A DNA stretch of 64,000 nucleotides from Tritrichomonas musculus (GCA_039105265.1 JAPFFF010000008.1:2232001-2296000), one strand, 5' to 3'; counted from the stretch's first letter, positions 1 to 10,781 are shown. The notes: generated from the letters alone by a model not told the origin. Made by a program: numbers and translations.

Positions 1-2232
1 CCAGATATCATTACTATATGTGCAACTCATTTAAAGTCGAGAGAACTGTTCATGGTTGCTCAAAATCTTGTATATGCAGCAGCTATTCCTCATGAGCAAA
101 TCAAAGTTTTATTTGCTCCAAGTGATGCAGCATTAATATATGCTAGATCACGCGCTAGTGAAATGGAACGACTTGATTTATCACAGCAACAACAAGTTAG
201 TGAAACTGTCCTTATTGCAGCCTCAACCGCAAGAAGAGTTCAAAATCCACTTTCTGAATTAACACGACTTTGCACTCAAGAAAAGAATTATTTAGTCAAA
301 CTTCCTCTTCATCGCTTCCAGAGTCAATTCCTTAATGAACAAACCGAAACAGGCATTATTTACGAAGCTTGCGAGCTTGCTTGCATCAAAGCCGTTGCAA
401 TCAGTGGCGTTGATGTTTCAAAACTTCACTCAATGCATCATCGTGGAGCTCTTCAGTTCCTTCCAGGTTTCGGACCGAAATTTGCTGAATTTATCCTTAA
501 AAAATTCACTTCAACTTCTGCTGATAAAAGATCTATCCGTTCAAGGTTGGACCTTAAATTTGATATGGACGAATGCCCTCGTATTTCAGACAATGCAATT
601 TCATTTCTTCGTTTCCCAGGCCAAATTAAAAAAGTTAAGATTGATGACAGAGATGATCAATCAAAAGGATCAACTAATAAAGAAAAGTTGCTCGATGGAA
701 CGATGATTGATATTACAGAGTATCCAATTGCGTATGATGTAATTAAGTATTTCTCAAAGAATGAAAATGGAGGACATAAATATAACCCTGAAACAGAAAT
801 TGATGAAAAGAAAATTAGACAATTCTTTATGTCTCCACATCATGAAATCCCAACAGATAAACATCTTGATTTCATTAATAGCGATTTCTATTCTATTCAT
901 CATGATGATATGGAATGCCATCATTTGATCAAGTTTATTGCTAAAGAACTTAATATTGGGCCATTCGAAACACTCAGATTCAAAAAGAGAAAGAGAAGTA
1001 CAGATTTGTATAAACAAATATCACCTCAACTTGAACGAAATGGAATGTTCCGTATCCATGACAGCTTACTTAAATTCAATTATTACGTCAGAAGCATTAT
1101 TGAATCACCAAATAACTTTTACTGTCCAATGACTGATGTTGAACTTTTCGATGCATTAGTCAACGATCCTTCAATCAAAGAACATTCGGTTTCTGAATTT
1201 CGTATTCTTAAATATAATCAAAATGATAATTCGTGCCTTGCAAGAACTCAAAACAGCGATGTTGATGCTGTTGCTACAGATCAATTTACAGCTTTCAGTG
1301 AAGATAAGGATATTCAACATATAAGAGAAAAACTTTTCCCTGGAGCAATTTTACAAATCGATAAAAGCCAAATGAAATTAGTTGTTTCTTTCAATCAAAG
1401 TGAATTAGAAAATATGAAGAATTTCGATAAATTGACTCCATATATTGATAATAACTTTGATTTTGAAGGAGAAGCTGAAGCTCAGAAAAAGAGAAAAGAA
1501 GCAGAGAAAAATAAGCCGCATCGTTATTTCTTGCGTCTTATTGAAGATGAACACTTTAGAAATAAGACCCCAGAGCAAGCTGAAATTGAATTAATGACAT
1601 TACCAGTTGGAGATTATATCATCCGACCATCAACGAGAGCTACCAATAATGATAGACTTTCTTTAATGATCAAATTCCCAGGTAAAAACTATGGAATTTA
1701 TGAAATTATTGAAAGAGGAAAGAAAGGCAAGTTCGATTTAACTCTTGGAAATAAACTTTCAATTGACTCCAACGAATACGATGATCTTGAAGAAATTCAA
1801 TGGAACTTTGTTCAACATATTCAAGAAAAATTGGCAAAAATTGTCCAACATAGAAAATATGTTGAAGACTTTGATACGGCTTTCAATCAAATAACAGCTG
1901 ATAGACAGGCAAATCCAAAATCTATTCCTTACAGAATTACTAATGATCCAAACATCAAAAGCTGTGTTTCATTTATATGGCTTTATAAAGATGGAACTTT
2001 GGTTCAGGAGCCAATTAGACTTACTCCTAATGAATATAGATATAGACATCAATCTTTCAGTTCTCTTGATAAAATTATCAATCATTGGAAAGAAAACAAG
2101 TGCAGATTACCAACCGAGGAAGAAATGAAGACTTTTAGGTTGCAAAGATTACTCACTGATGCCGAAGAAGAAAAGAAGAAAGAGGCTGAAGAAAAGAATA
2201 ATCAAACTGTTAGATCTTATGGTGCAATTTAA
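1..2232 (+). CDS. SPT6: Transcription elongation factor SPT6, C-terminal part (5' end outside window)
   Basis: Histone chaperone and elongation factor that travels with RNA polymerase II in the nucleus. The frame is open from base 1, so the visible 743 codons are the C-terminal half of a longer protein and the first in-window ATG (52) is internal. In order I see the end of a YqgF/RNaseH-like domain (ALIYARSRASEME, about codons 50-62), a helix-hairpin-helix region (FLPGFGPKFAEFILKK, about 150-170), a degenerate death-like/S1 region (LFPGAILQIDK, about 445-475) and the tandem SH2 unit that binds phosphorylated polymerase linker. The first SH2 contains GDYIIRPSTR (about 540); the second begins near CVSFIWLYKDGT (about 655). 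This domain order is specific to SPT6. The tail after the second SH2 is short and Glu/Lys-rich. It ends with TAA. The upstream acidic region is not visible. Confidence 0.92.
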   Translation, partial: PDIITICATHLKSRELFMVAQNLVYAAAIPHEQIKVLFAPSDAALIYARSRASEMERLDLSQQQQVSETVLIAASTARRVQNPLSELTRLCTQEKNYLVKLPLHRFQSQFLNEQTETGIIYEACELACIKAVAISGVDVSKLHSMHHRGALQFLPGFGPKFAEFILKKFTSTSADKRSIRSRLDLKFDMDECPRISDNAISFLRFPGQIKKVKIDDRDDQSKGSTNKEKLLDGTMIDITEYPIAYDVIKYFSKNENGGHKYNPETEIDEKKIRQFFMSPHHEIPTDKHLDFINSDFYSIHHDDMECHHLIKFIAKELNIGPFETLRFKKRKRSTDLYKQISPQLERNGMFRIHDSLLKFNYYVRSIIESPNNFYCPMTDVELFDALVNDPSIKEHSVSEFRILKYNQNDNSCLARTQNSDVDAVATDQFTAFSEDKDIQHIREKLFPGAILQIDKSQMKLVVSFNQSELENMKNFDKLTPYIDNNFDFEGEAEAQKKRKEAEKNKPHRYFLRLIEDEHFRNKTPEQAEIELMTLPVGDYIIRPSTRATNNDRLSLMIKFPGKNYGIYEIIERGKKGKFDLTLGNKLSIDSNEYDDLEEIQWNFVQHIQEKLAKIVQHRKYVEDFDTAFNQITADRQANPKSIPYRITNDPNIKSCVSFIWLYKDGTLVQEPIRLTPNEYRYRHQSFSSLDKIINHWKENKCRLPTEEEMKTFRLQRLLTDAEEEKKKEAEEKNNQTVRSYGAI

Positions 2233-2906
2233 AAAATATTTATTTTATTATTTTTTTTTTTTATAAATAAAGATTAATTTTGACCATATTTTTCGTTTCT
2301 TTTTAATATATTTGAACCAATTGAGAATAGGAATCTAGAATGGGTTTGATAATATCGAGAAAAATAACAGCATTTTGAGATAAAGTAGATCTAAATTCGT
2401 TATAGAGATGTTTTTTTAAATGATTGCTTTTTTCCTCCTATAATGGGTAAAAGTTGATCATATTGTATAATATAAATGAATAAACCATACGACAAGATAA
2501 TTATATAATTAGGTGAAATCTTGATGATTAAAAGAATCTCATCATTTTAATAAATGTCGGAAATCAACATCAAATGAAAGTAGTTCTTCTTTTTTTTTTA
2601 TTTAATGAAGGAAAATAACAAGTTAATTCGATTTTATAAAACTATATTAACAATCTTTTCAATATTTTTCAATCATTTTCAAAGCTTTATTGGTATTGTT
2701 TTTTCTTTTTCCAAAGATATCTTAACTTAAAGTGGATAAACAAAACGAATAACTGGGTAAAATAATTATTTTCATCATTTTTTATCAATTGGGTGAAATA
2801 AGCATTCTCAATAAAATAGATGGTTGGCTCTCTTTAAAACTGATTTTTTTCTTCTTAATTCATTCAAAAAAACTCAAAAAAAGCGATAAAATTGAATTCA
2901 AATAAA
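2233..2906. other. Intergenic, AT-rich
   Basis: No ORF of note. There are short T runs directly after the SPT6 stop (possible 3' end region) and scattered GGGTAAAA/GGTGAAAT-like words, but no convincing repeat or RNA gene. Confidence 0.6.
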
Positions 2907-5900
2907 ATGAATTTAAAATCCCCTGTTTTAGATTCAACCAAATCACTTAGTTTTAGTTATCCGATTAATAACGAGTATCCAAATTCTGTTTCATTTTCAG
3001 GGGTTCATGCTGGATTTTTATTAGCATATGCATCATCAAATTTAATTATCGTTTTAATTGAAGGAAAATATATTTCGGCGGTTTTACAGGGACATGAACA
3101 AACAGTCTGCACGGTTTCATTTGAAATACGAGGTCCTCATATAATATCTTGCGATGTGTCTGGAAAATGTTTTTTTTGGCATTATCAGGATTCAATTTGG
3201 CAAAATTCACGAATTGTACAATTAGATACTCCTATTACATCAGCATCATGGTATACATCTAGACGCGAAATTTGTTATACACTCAAAGACGGATTATATC
3301 GCAGCTCTTTAACAGATTTTGGAATAACATCCGAAAAACTTTCCAATAAATCCAGTTTTTGTACTTTCAATTATGATGGAACACTTTTGGCATCCCATAA
3401 TAAGGGATATACCTTATCGATTTTCATGTTTTCATCTAATTCATACTTAACACAAGTATTAAAACATCCATCACAAATTGTTACGTTTGATTTTCATCCT
3501 TCTTTACCTTCCTTTTTAACGATCACAAAAGATCATATTTTACGAATATGGAGACAATCTATTTTATCTGGATTTGCGTGTACAGCTGCAGTGAAAGTAC
3601 CACTCATCGGATTTTTTGTCAAAAATCCATTTTTTTATTCCGATCCATCATCTTTTGGGCCTCAAAAGCCTACAACAATACTATTTGTTAGTCCACAGCA
3701 TAAATTTTACAAATTAAAAGTCGAAGAGAACGGGCTGATCAAAAACGCAGAAGATGGAAACCCTTTTCGAAACGTTCCAATTTCTGATGATTTTGGGTAT
3801 CGAGCAGTTTATAAGACAAATCTCGGAACAGAAACAATCATTGTTTCACAAAAGAAAATTTCTATCGTTTCTCGTCAAAAAACTCGCGAATTATTATTCC
3901 ACACAGATATTGTTGAAAGAACAGAATTTGCTCCAGATAATTTTTGGTTATACACGCTTGATAAAAGTAAAAATTTGATTCTTTGGCCAATATTTAATCC
4001 TTATCAATATTCAAGAGAGGTTTCAGATAAGGCGAATATTGCAGTATGGAAAGATTCTACCAATTTAATTTTTCAAGAAGAAACAGAAACGGAAAAATTA
4101 AGAATATATAATACACTTAATAATAAAGTTCATGATTTCGATTTTCCACCAATTCACGATCTTCGCGAATTATATTCTAATAATGGTGAAATTTTTGCCA
4201 TTACAGATCATAACATAATATCTCAATCAAATACAAATAATCCAATTGATGAATTTCAGCAACTTGCTATTTCAAGATCGTTTAAAAATCAATTTATGGT
4301 TTTATTCAGTTACCAGAAAAATAATCAATTAAGAACTCTTCTATGTCCCGGAATGAAAATGATCCCATGCTCGAATAGAACCGGAAAAATTAAAGATCTC
4401 GGATTTGTATCATTTATTTTATTTGCTGTTCTTACCGATAACGAAATTGAACTATGGAGCTTTAAAGACGAAAAAGTTGGATACCAATTTGTTAATAAAG
4501 TTTATTTACCAGGAATGAATCGAATATACAGCGACACTTCCTCAATTGGAGGCAGACTATTATCTCATGATTCAAGACATCTATTTTCGATTTCAAATGG
4601 AGTAACTCCTTTGCTTATATCTAATAATATAACACAAGTTACTGTTAGTTCAGTTGGCCACGTTGCTGTATTCTGGGGAAAGAATTTCCAAGTTTATCCA
4701 TCATGGTGCATTACAAGGCCAGATAAAAGATCATTATCATTAAATGTTGGCCTATCTCAAAGCGACGAATTATTAAATATTGGTAGTTTAACACAAGATG
4801 CAAAATACATTCAAAAAGTTACCGTACCACCTAGCATTAATTATATGGTTTCACCATCATCTTACATTCATCCTCGGGAATCAAATATACTAACAATTCA
4901 ATCAACCCTCTTTCATCTTCTTGAATGTAAGAATATTATGAATCTTTCAGAATGCTCACCTGAGCAGATACCAGCTATTCCTAATCAATATGCTATCCCA
5001 TCAGCATTAGAATTTCCAGCTGAATTCAACAATGACGAGTACCGTCAATTAATTGAGCAAATTAAAAATGTTAAAGAAGATATTGACATGTTTGGCCTTC
5101 GATATTTGCTTGCTATCAAAGAAAACGCCTGGCCTCCATCATATTTTGCACTTTGGCTCTCATATTCGCAATCACAATCTCAAATCTCAGAACACATCAT
5201 TTCATTCATTGACGCAAACATGCTTTCAAAGTTTTATATTGCAGCATCCATCCACCAACACTCCATTCTTGTAAAAATTGTTCAACACTCATTAATTAAT
5301 ATGTGGATATCATTTCAAAAAGTTGATAATGTTGCATTATTATATGCAGCACTTGGACAACTTTCAGCAATTGCTAAACTTTATAAGTCTATTGGTGATG
5401 ATCTTCGTTCAGACTTTTTCAAGCATGACTTTAAGGTTGAAAAATGGCGTAAGTTTGCTATCAAAAATGCTTATTCATCACTTTCGCATCATAATCTTGA
5501 GATGTCAGCAACCTTATTTTTAATAGCAGGCCAAGTAAATTTATGCATTAATATTATCAGCACAAAGATGGAAGATCCGATGCTTGGATTTTTAGTTCTT
5601 CGACTACTAACAAACTCAGATTATAAAAGTAAAGAAATGCAAGAATTTATGAGCAAAGTGAATTGGAATGATGAAATAATTCCAATTTTACTTTCAAATT
5701 TGACGAAAAACTCAACTGCATCCAAACTACTAGAAAAACAAATTCTAGAGCGAGAGAAATCTAAGAACATTACAGTATTTGGAGATCGTCGTCTTACATT
5801 GTTTGAAATATATTTCAATCAGACCAAAAATAAAGATATTATTGGAGAACTAGTAACAAATATGAACCAAGACGGCCTCGCGCCATTATCGAAGTATGCT

Positions 5901-8291
5901 TATGGAATTGTCAACTGCCCATATGAAACATTTAGGTCGATTGATTTTCCAGAGAAAGCCAGCGATGACTCTGCAGACGAAGTAGAAGTCACTACAAGCG
6001 ATAAAAGTAAACTAGGTATAGAGGAAGTAACAATCGAGAAAGTCGAAGCATTTGATTTTGGAGGCGGATTAGTTGATGACTTTGATGATGATGAATGGAG
6101 CGATGACGACGATGATAAAGAAACTGAAAAGGAGAAAGAAGAAGAAAAAACAGAAGAAAAAGTTGAATTAAAGGCCAGCGAAGAAGGGAAAGAAAACTTG
6201 ATACAAAAGAAAGAAAATAAAGAAGCAAATATTTTTGAACAATTCTTATTAACATTAACAGAAACACTTTGCCACTTTTACGGAACCAAAGTACCAGAGA
6301 AACCTGATGATTATGCGGGAACATTTGCAATGCGAGCTTCATCAATCAATATTTCATCACGCCATCTAAGCAGCAACAAGCGAAACATTCTCTTCAGACA
6401 GATTTCACAGTTCATTGATGAATGCAGTAGCTTATTCTACGAATCTGCTTCAATTCCATTAACACCAAAGACACTTCTCACTCTCGTATTTAAGTTTTTC
6501 CATACAATTGTTCATTATGGAGTTGAACACAACAATTCATTAACAAATGAAGCCAACCAAAATGGTGCAAAGAACGAATTATCCATTGAAAAGAACAGCA
6601 GCAACAATATTAATATTGAAAAGAAGAATTCAATTGGTTTGAAGGAGGAAGTTTTAGATGACATTGAAAAGGACAAAATAAAAAATAAAGATGATTTCAT
6701 TCCTTCACTTGACATTAAGAAAATTATAGAACATCGAGATATAGAATTCATTGAGAGTGTTTATAATGGAGCTGTAGTCGTAGCCACGTGGACATATTTT
6801 GGACAATTTCTTGCCCAACTTCTCGATGAGTCAATAGAGACCATTTTTATTAGTACTGATCACATCCCTTCAGCCCAGTCCTTCTTTGATGTTGACATAA
6901 CCTCTCCACGCTTCCCGGATTCTATTCCGCCATTACTTTCCCGCTACACGCAAGGAGCAGATCAAGTAGCCTCCTTTGAAAGAAGTCGCTTTTTGATTAT
7001 GCTTCTTCTTTTTGAGAGTATTTTGAATACCAACAAGAAATATTTTGAGAAAGGAAGAATCTCACCGAAAGGTGAAGAATATTTCATGACCAAAATGGAA
7101 GAGAGGCACAAGTCGATGCTTAAAACATTTCAATTTTATGAAATTGCTTTAGGATCTCCGCATTTAGAGCGACCATCGGATGATAATAAAAATGTTAGTG
7201 GCGCCATTAGCATGATAATTGACAATGTTTTCAAGAAAGAAGTTGAATATCTTGAAGAAATTCATCGAAGATCGTTGAATAAGCAAGGATTCCCTGGAAT
7301 TTTTAGAAAAGGAAAATTAACGGTCACGGACAAAACGGACGTTAAGCATCCTTATAACAATTTTAAAGCGATGGCCACGATGTCCATTAAGAAAGACAAA
7401 TTAATAGCTGTTACTGATAATAATCAGCTAGTTAAAATCGATTTTTCAGATCCAGAAAAACCAATATTTAAACGAGTTGAAATTAGCAGCAATGAACAAA
7501 AGAATCATCAACAAAATCTCAGCGAAATTGTAGACGTCATTTCTCATCCAACATATGATCTCTTCATTTGCCTCTGCTCTAATTGCGGCTACTTATTTAA
7601 TTACGATAACGACCCGATGACAATTGAGTCGAAAATTACAATCAGCACGAGCAATTCAAACAGTGGAACAATCGGTAGCAGTAGCCAAAGCAAAATTACT
7701 TGTGGCGAATTCTCACCAAACAGCGCAAAATTTGCAATTTGCTCAAATGTCATTGACATTTTCAATTTCGATTTAAGCAAATCTGAAATGACGCCGATCA
7801 TGAGTCGTCGAATGAAAGGTCAAATTAATTGTATGACTTGGACGAATACTGAAACATCACTAGCCGTCTCGTATACTAATAGTTCTATTAACAAAAGCAC
7901 AATCGTTGTTATTAATACTTTGAAAAAATATGACGAAAAGGTGGAAGTTAAGAAGGAATGGGGAATCGTCACTTCTATCGTCGCGAATATAAGAAAAGGA
8001 AAGTTGGTGTTCGGTACTAAAAACGGTTTCGTGGTCATAACTGAAATGACGAGGAATTTCGAGGCAACTTGCATCATTGCATTAAATATCCCAATTACAT
8101 CTATGAAAAATATGCAGGAAGTTGTCGTTGCTGGCACTGAAAATGGAAAAGTAATCGTGTTCTCAACTTCAAAGCCAACAAAAAGTTACCAGTTCGATAT
8201 TAACTATAAGATGAATAGCGTAATCTTGTCCGATACTAAAATAATAGCTGCTGGTGACTCACAAGTATTTTCTGTTTGGAATGCGTTATAA
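2907..8291 (+). CDS. RAV1: Rav1/DMX-like (rabconnectin-3) V-ATPase assembly factor
   Basis: Predicted 1794-residue member of the Rav1/DMXL family, which in other eukaryotes promotes reassembly of V1 with V0 of the vacuolar H+-ATPase on endolysosomal membranes. The open frame begins with TTG at 2892; the first ATG is at 2907 and is taken as the start. The N-terminal ~650 residues have WD40-type strands (for example GHEQTVCTVSFEIRGPH and ISCDVSGKCFFW). The diagnostic part is the Rav1 C-type helical region, about residues 720-920: FGLRYLLAIKENAWPP, then KNAYSSLSHHNLEMSATLFL, then MEDPMLGFLVLRLL, matching the KNA-aLL-FE-AAAFFLLAG pattern of DMXL proteins. A very acidic stretch (DDFDDDEWSDDDDDKE, about 1055-1075) and a second WD40 block (about 1480-1794) follow. 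It ends with TAA. A generic WD40 scaffold is the alternative, but the helical region argues for Rav1. Confidence 0.8.
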   Translation: MNLKSPVLDSTKSLSFSYPINNEYPNSVSFSGVHAGFLLAYASSNLIIVLIEGKYISAVLQGHEQTVCTVSFEIRGPHIISCDVSGKCFFWHYQDSIWQNSRIVQLDTPITSASWYTSRREICYTLKDGLYRSSLTDFGITSEKLSNKSSFCTFNYDGTLLASHNKGYTLSIFMFSSNSYLTQVLKHPSQIVTFDFHPSLPSFLTITKDHILRIWRQSILSGFACTAAVKVPLIGFFVKNPFFYSDPSSFGPQKPTTILFVSPQHKFYKLKVEENGLIKNAEDGNPFRNVPISDDFGYRAVYKTNLGTETIIVSQKKISIVSRQKTRELLFHTDIVERTEFAPDNFWLYTLDKSKNLILWPIFNPYQYSREVSDKANIAVWKDSTNLIFQEETETEKLRIYNTLNNKVHDFDFPPIHDLRELYSNNGEIFAITDHNIISQSNTNNPIDEFQQLAISRSFKNQFMVLFSYQKNNQLRTLLCPGMKMIPCSNRTGKIKDLGFVSFILFAVLTDNEIELWSFKDEKVGYQFVNKVYLPGMNRIYSDTSSIGGRLLSHDSRHLFSISNGVTPLLISNNITQVTVSSVGHVAVFWGKNFQVYPSWCITRPDKRSLSLNVGLSQSDELLNIGSLTQDAKYIQKVTVPPSINYMVSPSSYIHPRESNILTIQSTLFHLLECKNIMNLSECSPEQIPAIPNQYAIPSALEFPAEFNNDEYRQLIEQIKNVKEDIDMFGLRYLLAIKENAWPPSYFALWLSYSQSQSQISEHIISFIDANMLSKFYIAASIHQHSILVKIVQHSLINMWISFQKVDNVALLYAALGQLSAIAKLYKSIGDDLRSDFFKHDFKVEKWRKFAIKNAYSSLSHHNLEMSATLFLIAGQVNLCINIISTKMEDPMLGFLVLRLLTNSDYKSKEMQEFMSKVNWNDEIIPILLSNLTKNSTASKLLEKQILEREKSKNITVFGDRRLTLFEIYFNQTKNKDIIGELVTNMNQDGLAPLSKYAYGIVNCPYETFRSIDFPEKASDDSADEVEVTTSDKSKLGIEEVTIEKVEAFDFGGGLVDDFDDDEWSDDDDDKETEKEKEEEKTEEKVELKASEEGKENLIQKKENKEANIFEQFLLTLTETLCHFYGTKVPEKPDDYAGTFAMRASSINISSRHLSSNKRNILFRQISQFIDECSSLFYESASIPLTPKTLLTLVFKFFHTIVHYGVEHNNSLTNEANQNGAKNELSIEKNSSNNINIEKKNSIGLKEEVLDDIEKDKIKNKDDFIPSLDIKKIIEHRDIEFIESVYNGAVVVATWTYFGQFLAQLLDESIETIFISTDHIPSAQSFFDVDITSPRFPDSIPPLLSRYTQGADQVASFERSRFLIMLLLFESILNTNKKYFEKGRISPKGEEYFMTKMEERHKSMLKTFQFYEIALGSPHLERPSDDNKNVSGAISMIIDNVFKKEVEYLEEIHRRSLNKQGFPGIFRKGKLTVTDKTDVKHPYNNFKAMATMSIKKDKLIAVTDNNQLVKIDFSDPEKPIFKRVEISSNEQKNHQQNLSEIVDVISHPTYDLFICLCSNCGYLFNYDNDPMTIESKITISTSNSNSGTIGSSSQSKITCGEFSPNSAKFAICSNVIDIFNFDLSKSEMTPIMSRRMKGQINCMTWTNTETSLAVSYTNSSINKSTIVVINTLKKYDEKVEVKKEWGIVTSIVANIRKGKLVFGTKNGFVVITEMTRNFEATCIIALNIPITSMKNMQEVVVAGTENGKVIVFSTSKPTKSYQFDINYKMNSVILSDTKIIAAGDSQVFSVWNAL

Positions 8292-8494
8292 TTTTTATTT
8301 ATCTGATTTTAAGGTTATTTATTGAAAAAGTTTTGAATAGTTTATTCATTGAAAAAGTTCAAGAGCCAATTATGCCCTTAAATATGTGTATAACGTGAAG
8401 TGACCATTTATTCATATATTTAGTACAACTCTTTTTATAAAGAAAGAACAACATATAGCTGGTGAATATGTATTATTATATTTCTATATGAATA

Positions 8495-8497
<3 letters not shown>

Positions 8498-8527
<30 letters not shown>
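8498..8527. repeat. Poly-T run (30 T)
   Basis: Uninterrupted T run about 200 bases downstream of the Rav1-like stop codon. It is one of several such homopolymers in this window and its length is prone to sequencing error. Confidence 0.85.
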
Positions 8528-8530
<3 letters not shown>

Positions 8531-8654
8531 CAAAATAATGAGTTTTTTTTCATTCAATATTCAAACCAGATATTAAGATCTTTGGGTAGAAAAGAGACAA
8601 AACATTGATTATAATTTTATGTATAATAATATACAGTAAATAATAATAAAGTAT

Positions 8655-8886
8655 CATTGAAAAGCTCTTTACGCCAGTGAAAAGTCCTTTACGGTGAAGT
8701 GAAAATTCACAAAAAGTTTGAAAAAAAATTTACGACATTGAAATAGTCCTTTACCAAAAAAAGGTCAAATAAAAATACCTTTTTTAATCGTTAATAATTA
8801 TTATATATTCTCAATTTTATGGTTATTTGAATGAATGACTTCACCATAAAGAACTTTTTTCTGTCGTAAAGAACTTTTTCACGATT
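8655..8886. mobile_element. Small inverted-repeat element (MITE-like, ~230 bp)
   Basis: The left arm (about 8655-8700) contains CTCTTTACGCCAGTGAAAAG followed by TCCTTTACGGTGAAGT. The reverse complement of the right arm (about 8838-8886) reads TTCTTTACGACAGAAAAAAG followed by TTCTTTATGGTGAAGT. The ~45-base arms match imperfectly and enclose about 140 bases of AT-rich DNA with no gene. Ends and target duplication are not sharply defined. It lies 19 bases left of the 390-bp MITE. Confidence 0.6.
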
Positions 8887-8904
8887 CTTTATTTGATCAA
8901 TATA

Positions 8905-9294
8905 CAGTAAGGTTTCAAAATTGGAAAACGTTTCAAAATAGGAAAATCGACTTTTTGAGAAAAAAATTTTCATTAATTAAAATGAAAGAAATAAAGAAAT
9001 AGAGAGAAAATCTTGTTTAAACCTACCGTTTTAAGAAATAGTATTTCCATGATTAAGTTTATCACACAGCTGTTTGCGACATTATATTCATCAAATAGTG
9101 TTTTCCTATCTCTATATGAAAAAAAGAGCATCATTCAAAAAGTGGATTTTCCATTTTTGCAACGCTATAAAGGAAAATCCAAATTTGAATTAAATTCGTT
9201 ATTTTGACTTTTATTTTAAATTCATTTTAATCGTTTTCTATGAAAAAGTAGATTTTCCTCTTTTGAGACGTTTTTGAATTTTACAACCTTACTG
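8905..9294 (+). mobile_element. 390-bp MITE, copy 1 (Tc1/mariner-type ends, TA target site)
   Basis: The element begins CAGTAAGGTTTCAAAATTGG and ends with the near reverse complement (AATTTTACAACCTTACTG), giving imperfect terminal inverted repeats of about 50 bases. It is flanked on each side by TA (8903-8904 and 9295-9296), the target duplication typical of the Tc1/mariner superfamily. A second copy of exactly the same length lies inverted at 44582-44971. The interior has a 64-codon open frame (9013-9207, TTG start) that is also open in copy 2, but there is no ATG at its start and no recognisable domain, so I treat it as element sequence rather than a gene. Confidence 0.88.
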
Positions 9295-9296
9295 TA

Positions 9297-10427
9297 TTTG
9301 CATATTAACAAGAATTTAAAGTATTTTTTCTATCTCGAAATAAATCCATCATTTTAATCATATTTTTATTTCAAAAAAAAGTTTACTTATTTATCTAATT
9401 GTGAAGACTAATTTTGTCGAAAATCTCAAATAAAGAATTTGTCGATATGAATAAATAAAATAAAAAATTGAAATCATGAAACTTGCATTTAAAATTTCAA
9501 TTGATTTTCATGAAAACTATTTCAGATTTTTAAATAGTTTAGTTCATGGGATGATTATAAAAATGATGAAGTTATAGTATTTTTATAAACTACCGTTCAA
9601 AAGTCGGCCAACCTTTCAACTATAATTGGCCTTGGTGGCGGTTATTTTATAACGTATTAATACAAAAAAGGGAACTTTTTTATTCAATTTTGGTCTGAGT
9701 TTTGAACCAATTAAAATTTATTATTTTCAATATTTTATATAAAAATTGAATTAAAATAAAATTTTACTAACGAGTTCAAAAAGAGTGTAATTAACAGGCA
9801 AAATATATGGATAATCTATTTGAAAATGACGTAAATCAATAAGGGGAGCATTTATTTGAAATAATTTTGCCGAGTTGAGTATGCTTTTGAAGTATTTATA
9901 CTGAATACTGGAAATGTCAAGCAAAAATCATAAAAATCAAAGAAGTATAATGGCGTATGGGCAAAAATCCAAGTGTAACTTCTAATTGCAAGATTGTTTA
10001 TCAATAATTATAATTTTTGAACCTTTAATTTGGCACCAAAAGCAATAAAAGACACAGTCGAATTAAGTTATTGGCGAAATCTTATGAAAATGTCTGCATA
10101 CTGAATTGATAATTGATCAATTAATGAAAAATCAAAAATTTTAAAGATTAATTTGAAAAGAAATAATAAAGCTTATTAAAATTGAAATAAATATTTTTTT
10201 TTTGTCAAATAAATTGAGAGAAAAAATAATGGGCTGACATTTGAATTTAAGTTTATTCAATTCAATAAAAAAAAAAAAAAATTAAATTGAATGCGTCACA
10301 ATTTTTATTTCAATTTTTTGTGAAGAAATTGATAATTACAATTTTTTTCAAATCATAATCAAACTTTGACACTTATATAAGAAATATTATTCAATTAAAA
10401 ACAATAATATTTTATAAATATTTTACT
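9297..10427. other. Intergenic, AT-rich
   Basis: About 1.1 kb between the MITE and the P2 gene. No long ORF. One slightly more GC-rich patch near 9600-9650 (GGCCTTGGTGGCGG) has no recognisable identity. I see nothing else to annotate. Confidence 0.5.
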
Positions 10428-10435
10428 TCATTTTT
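10427..10435 (+). promoter_or_regulatory. Candidate initiator (Inr) of the P2 gene
   Basis: TTCATTTTT with TCA+1 placing the transcription start at the A of 10430, 11 bases before the ATG. This matches the trichomonad Inr pattern TCA-Y-W and the very short leaders of these organisms. The match is by eye only. Confidence 0.5.
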
Positions 10436-10440
10436 TAAAA

Positions 10441-10758
10441 ATGAAATACATCGCCGCTTACATGCTTGCAAAGTTGGGAAAAGAAAATCCTACTGTTGAA
10501 GACATTCAAAGAATAATCGAAAGCGTTGGAATCGAATTTGATCCTAAAAAGGCAGATGAAATCGTCAAGAAGCTGGAAGGAAAAGATATAAATGAAGTCA
10601 TTGCAGATGGCAAAACAAAACTCTCCGTTGTTTCAAATCCACAAGTTGCACCAAATGAACAACCATCTGCATCAAGAGAACAACAAGAAGAAAACAAAGG
10701 AAAAGAAGAAGAAGAAACATTAGAACTTGGAGGTGATTTGGAAGATCTTTTCAACTAA
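10441..10758 (+). CDS. RPLP2: 60S acidic ribosomal protein P2
   Basis: A 105-residue stalk protein of the large ribosomal subunit; P1/P2 dimers on P0 recruit and activate elongation factor GTPases. The N-terminal helical dimerisation domain is clear: KYIAAYMLAKLGKENPTVED, then FDPKKADEIVKKLEGKDINE (about residues 2-55), as in P2 proteins. A flexible Pro/Gln/Glu-rich hinge and an acidic tail follow. Oddly, the near-universal terminal motif of P-proteins (an Asp/Glu run followed by MGFGLFD) is replaced by GGDLEDLFN, retaining only the D-LF pattern. The start ATG is 11 bases after a strong Inr. TAA stop. Confidence 0.93.
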   Translation: MKYIAAYMLAKLGKENPTVEDIQRIIESVGIEFDPKKADEIVKKLEGKDINEVIADGKTKLSVVSNPQVAPNEQPSASREQQEENKGKEEEETLELGGDLEDLFN

Positions 10759-10779
10759 AAATTAATTTAATTTAAATTT

Positions 10780-10781
<2 letters not shown>

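Noticed and set aside
5992..6345. 117-codon minus-strand ORF of Leu/Phe/Ser composition
   Set aside because: It is the mirror of the acidic Glu/Asp/Lys segment of the Rav1-like gene.
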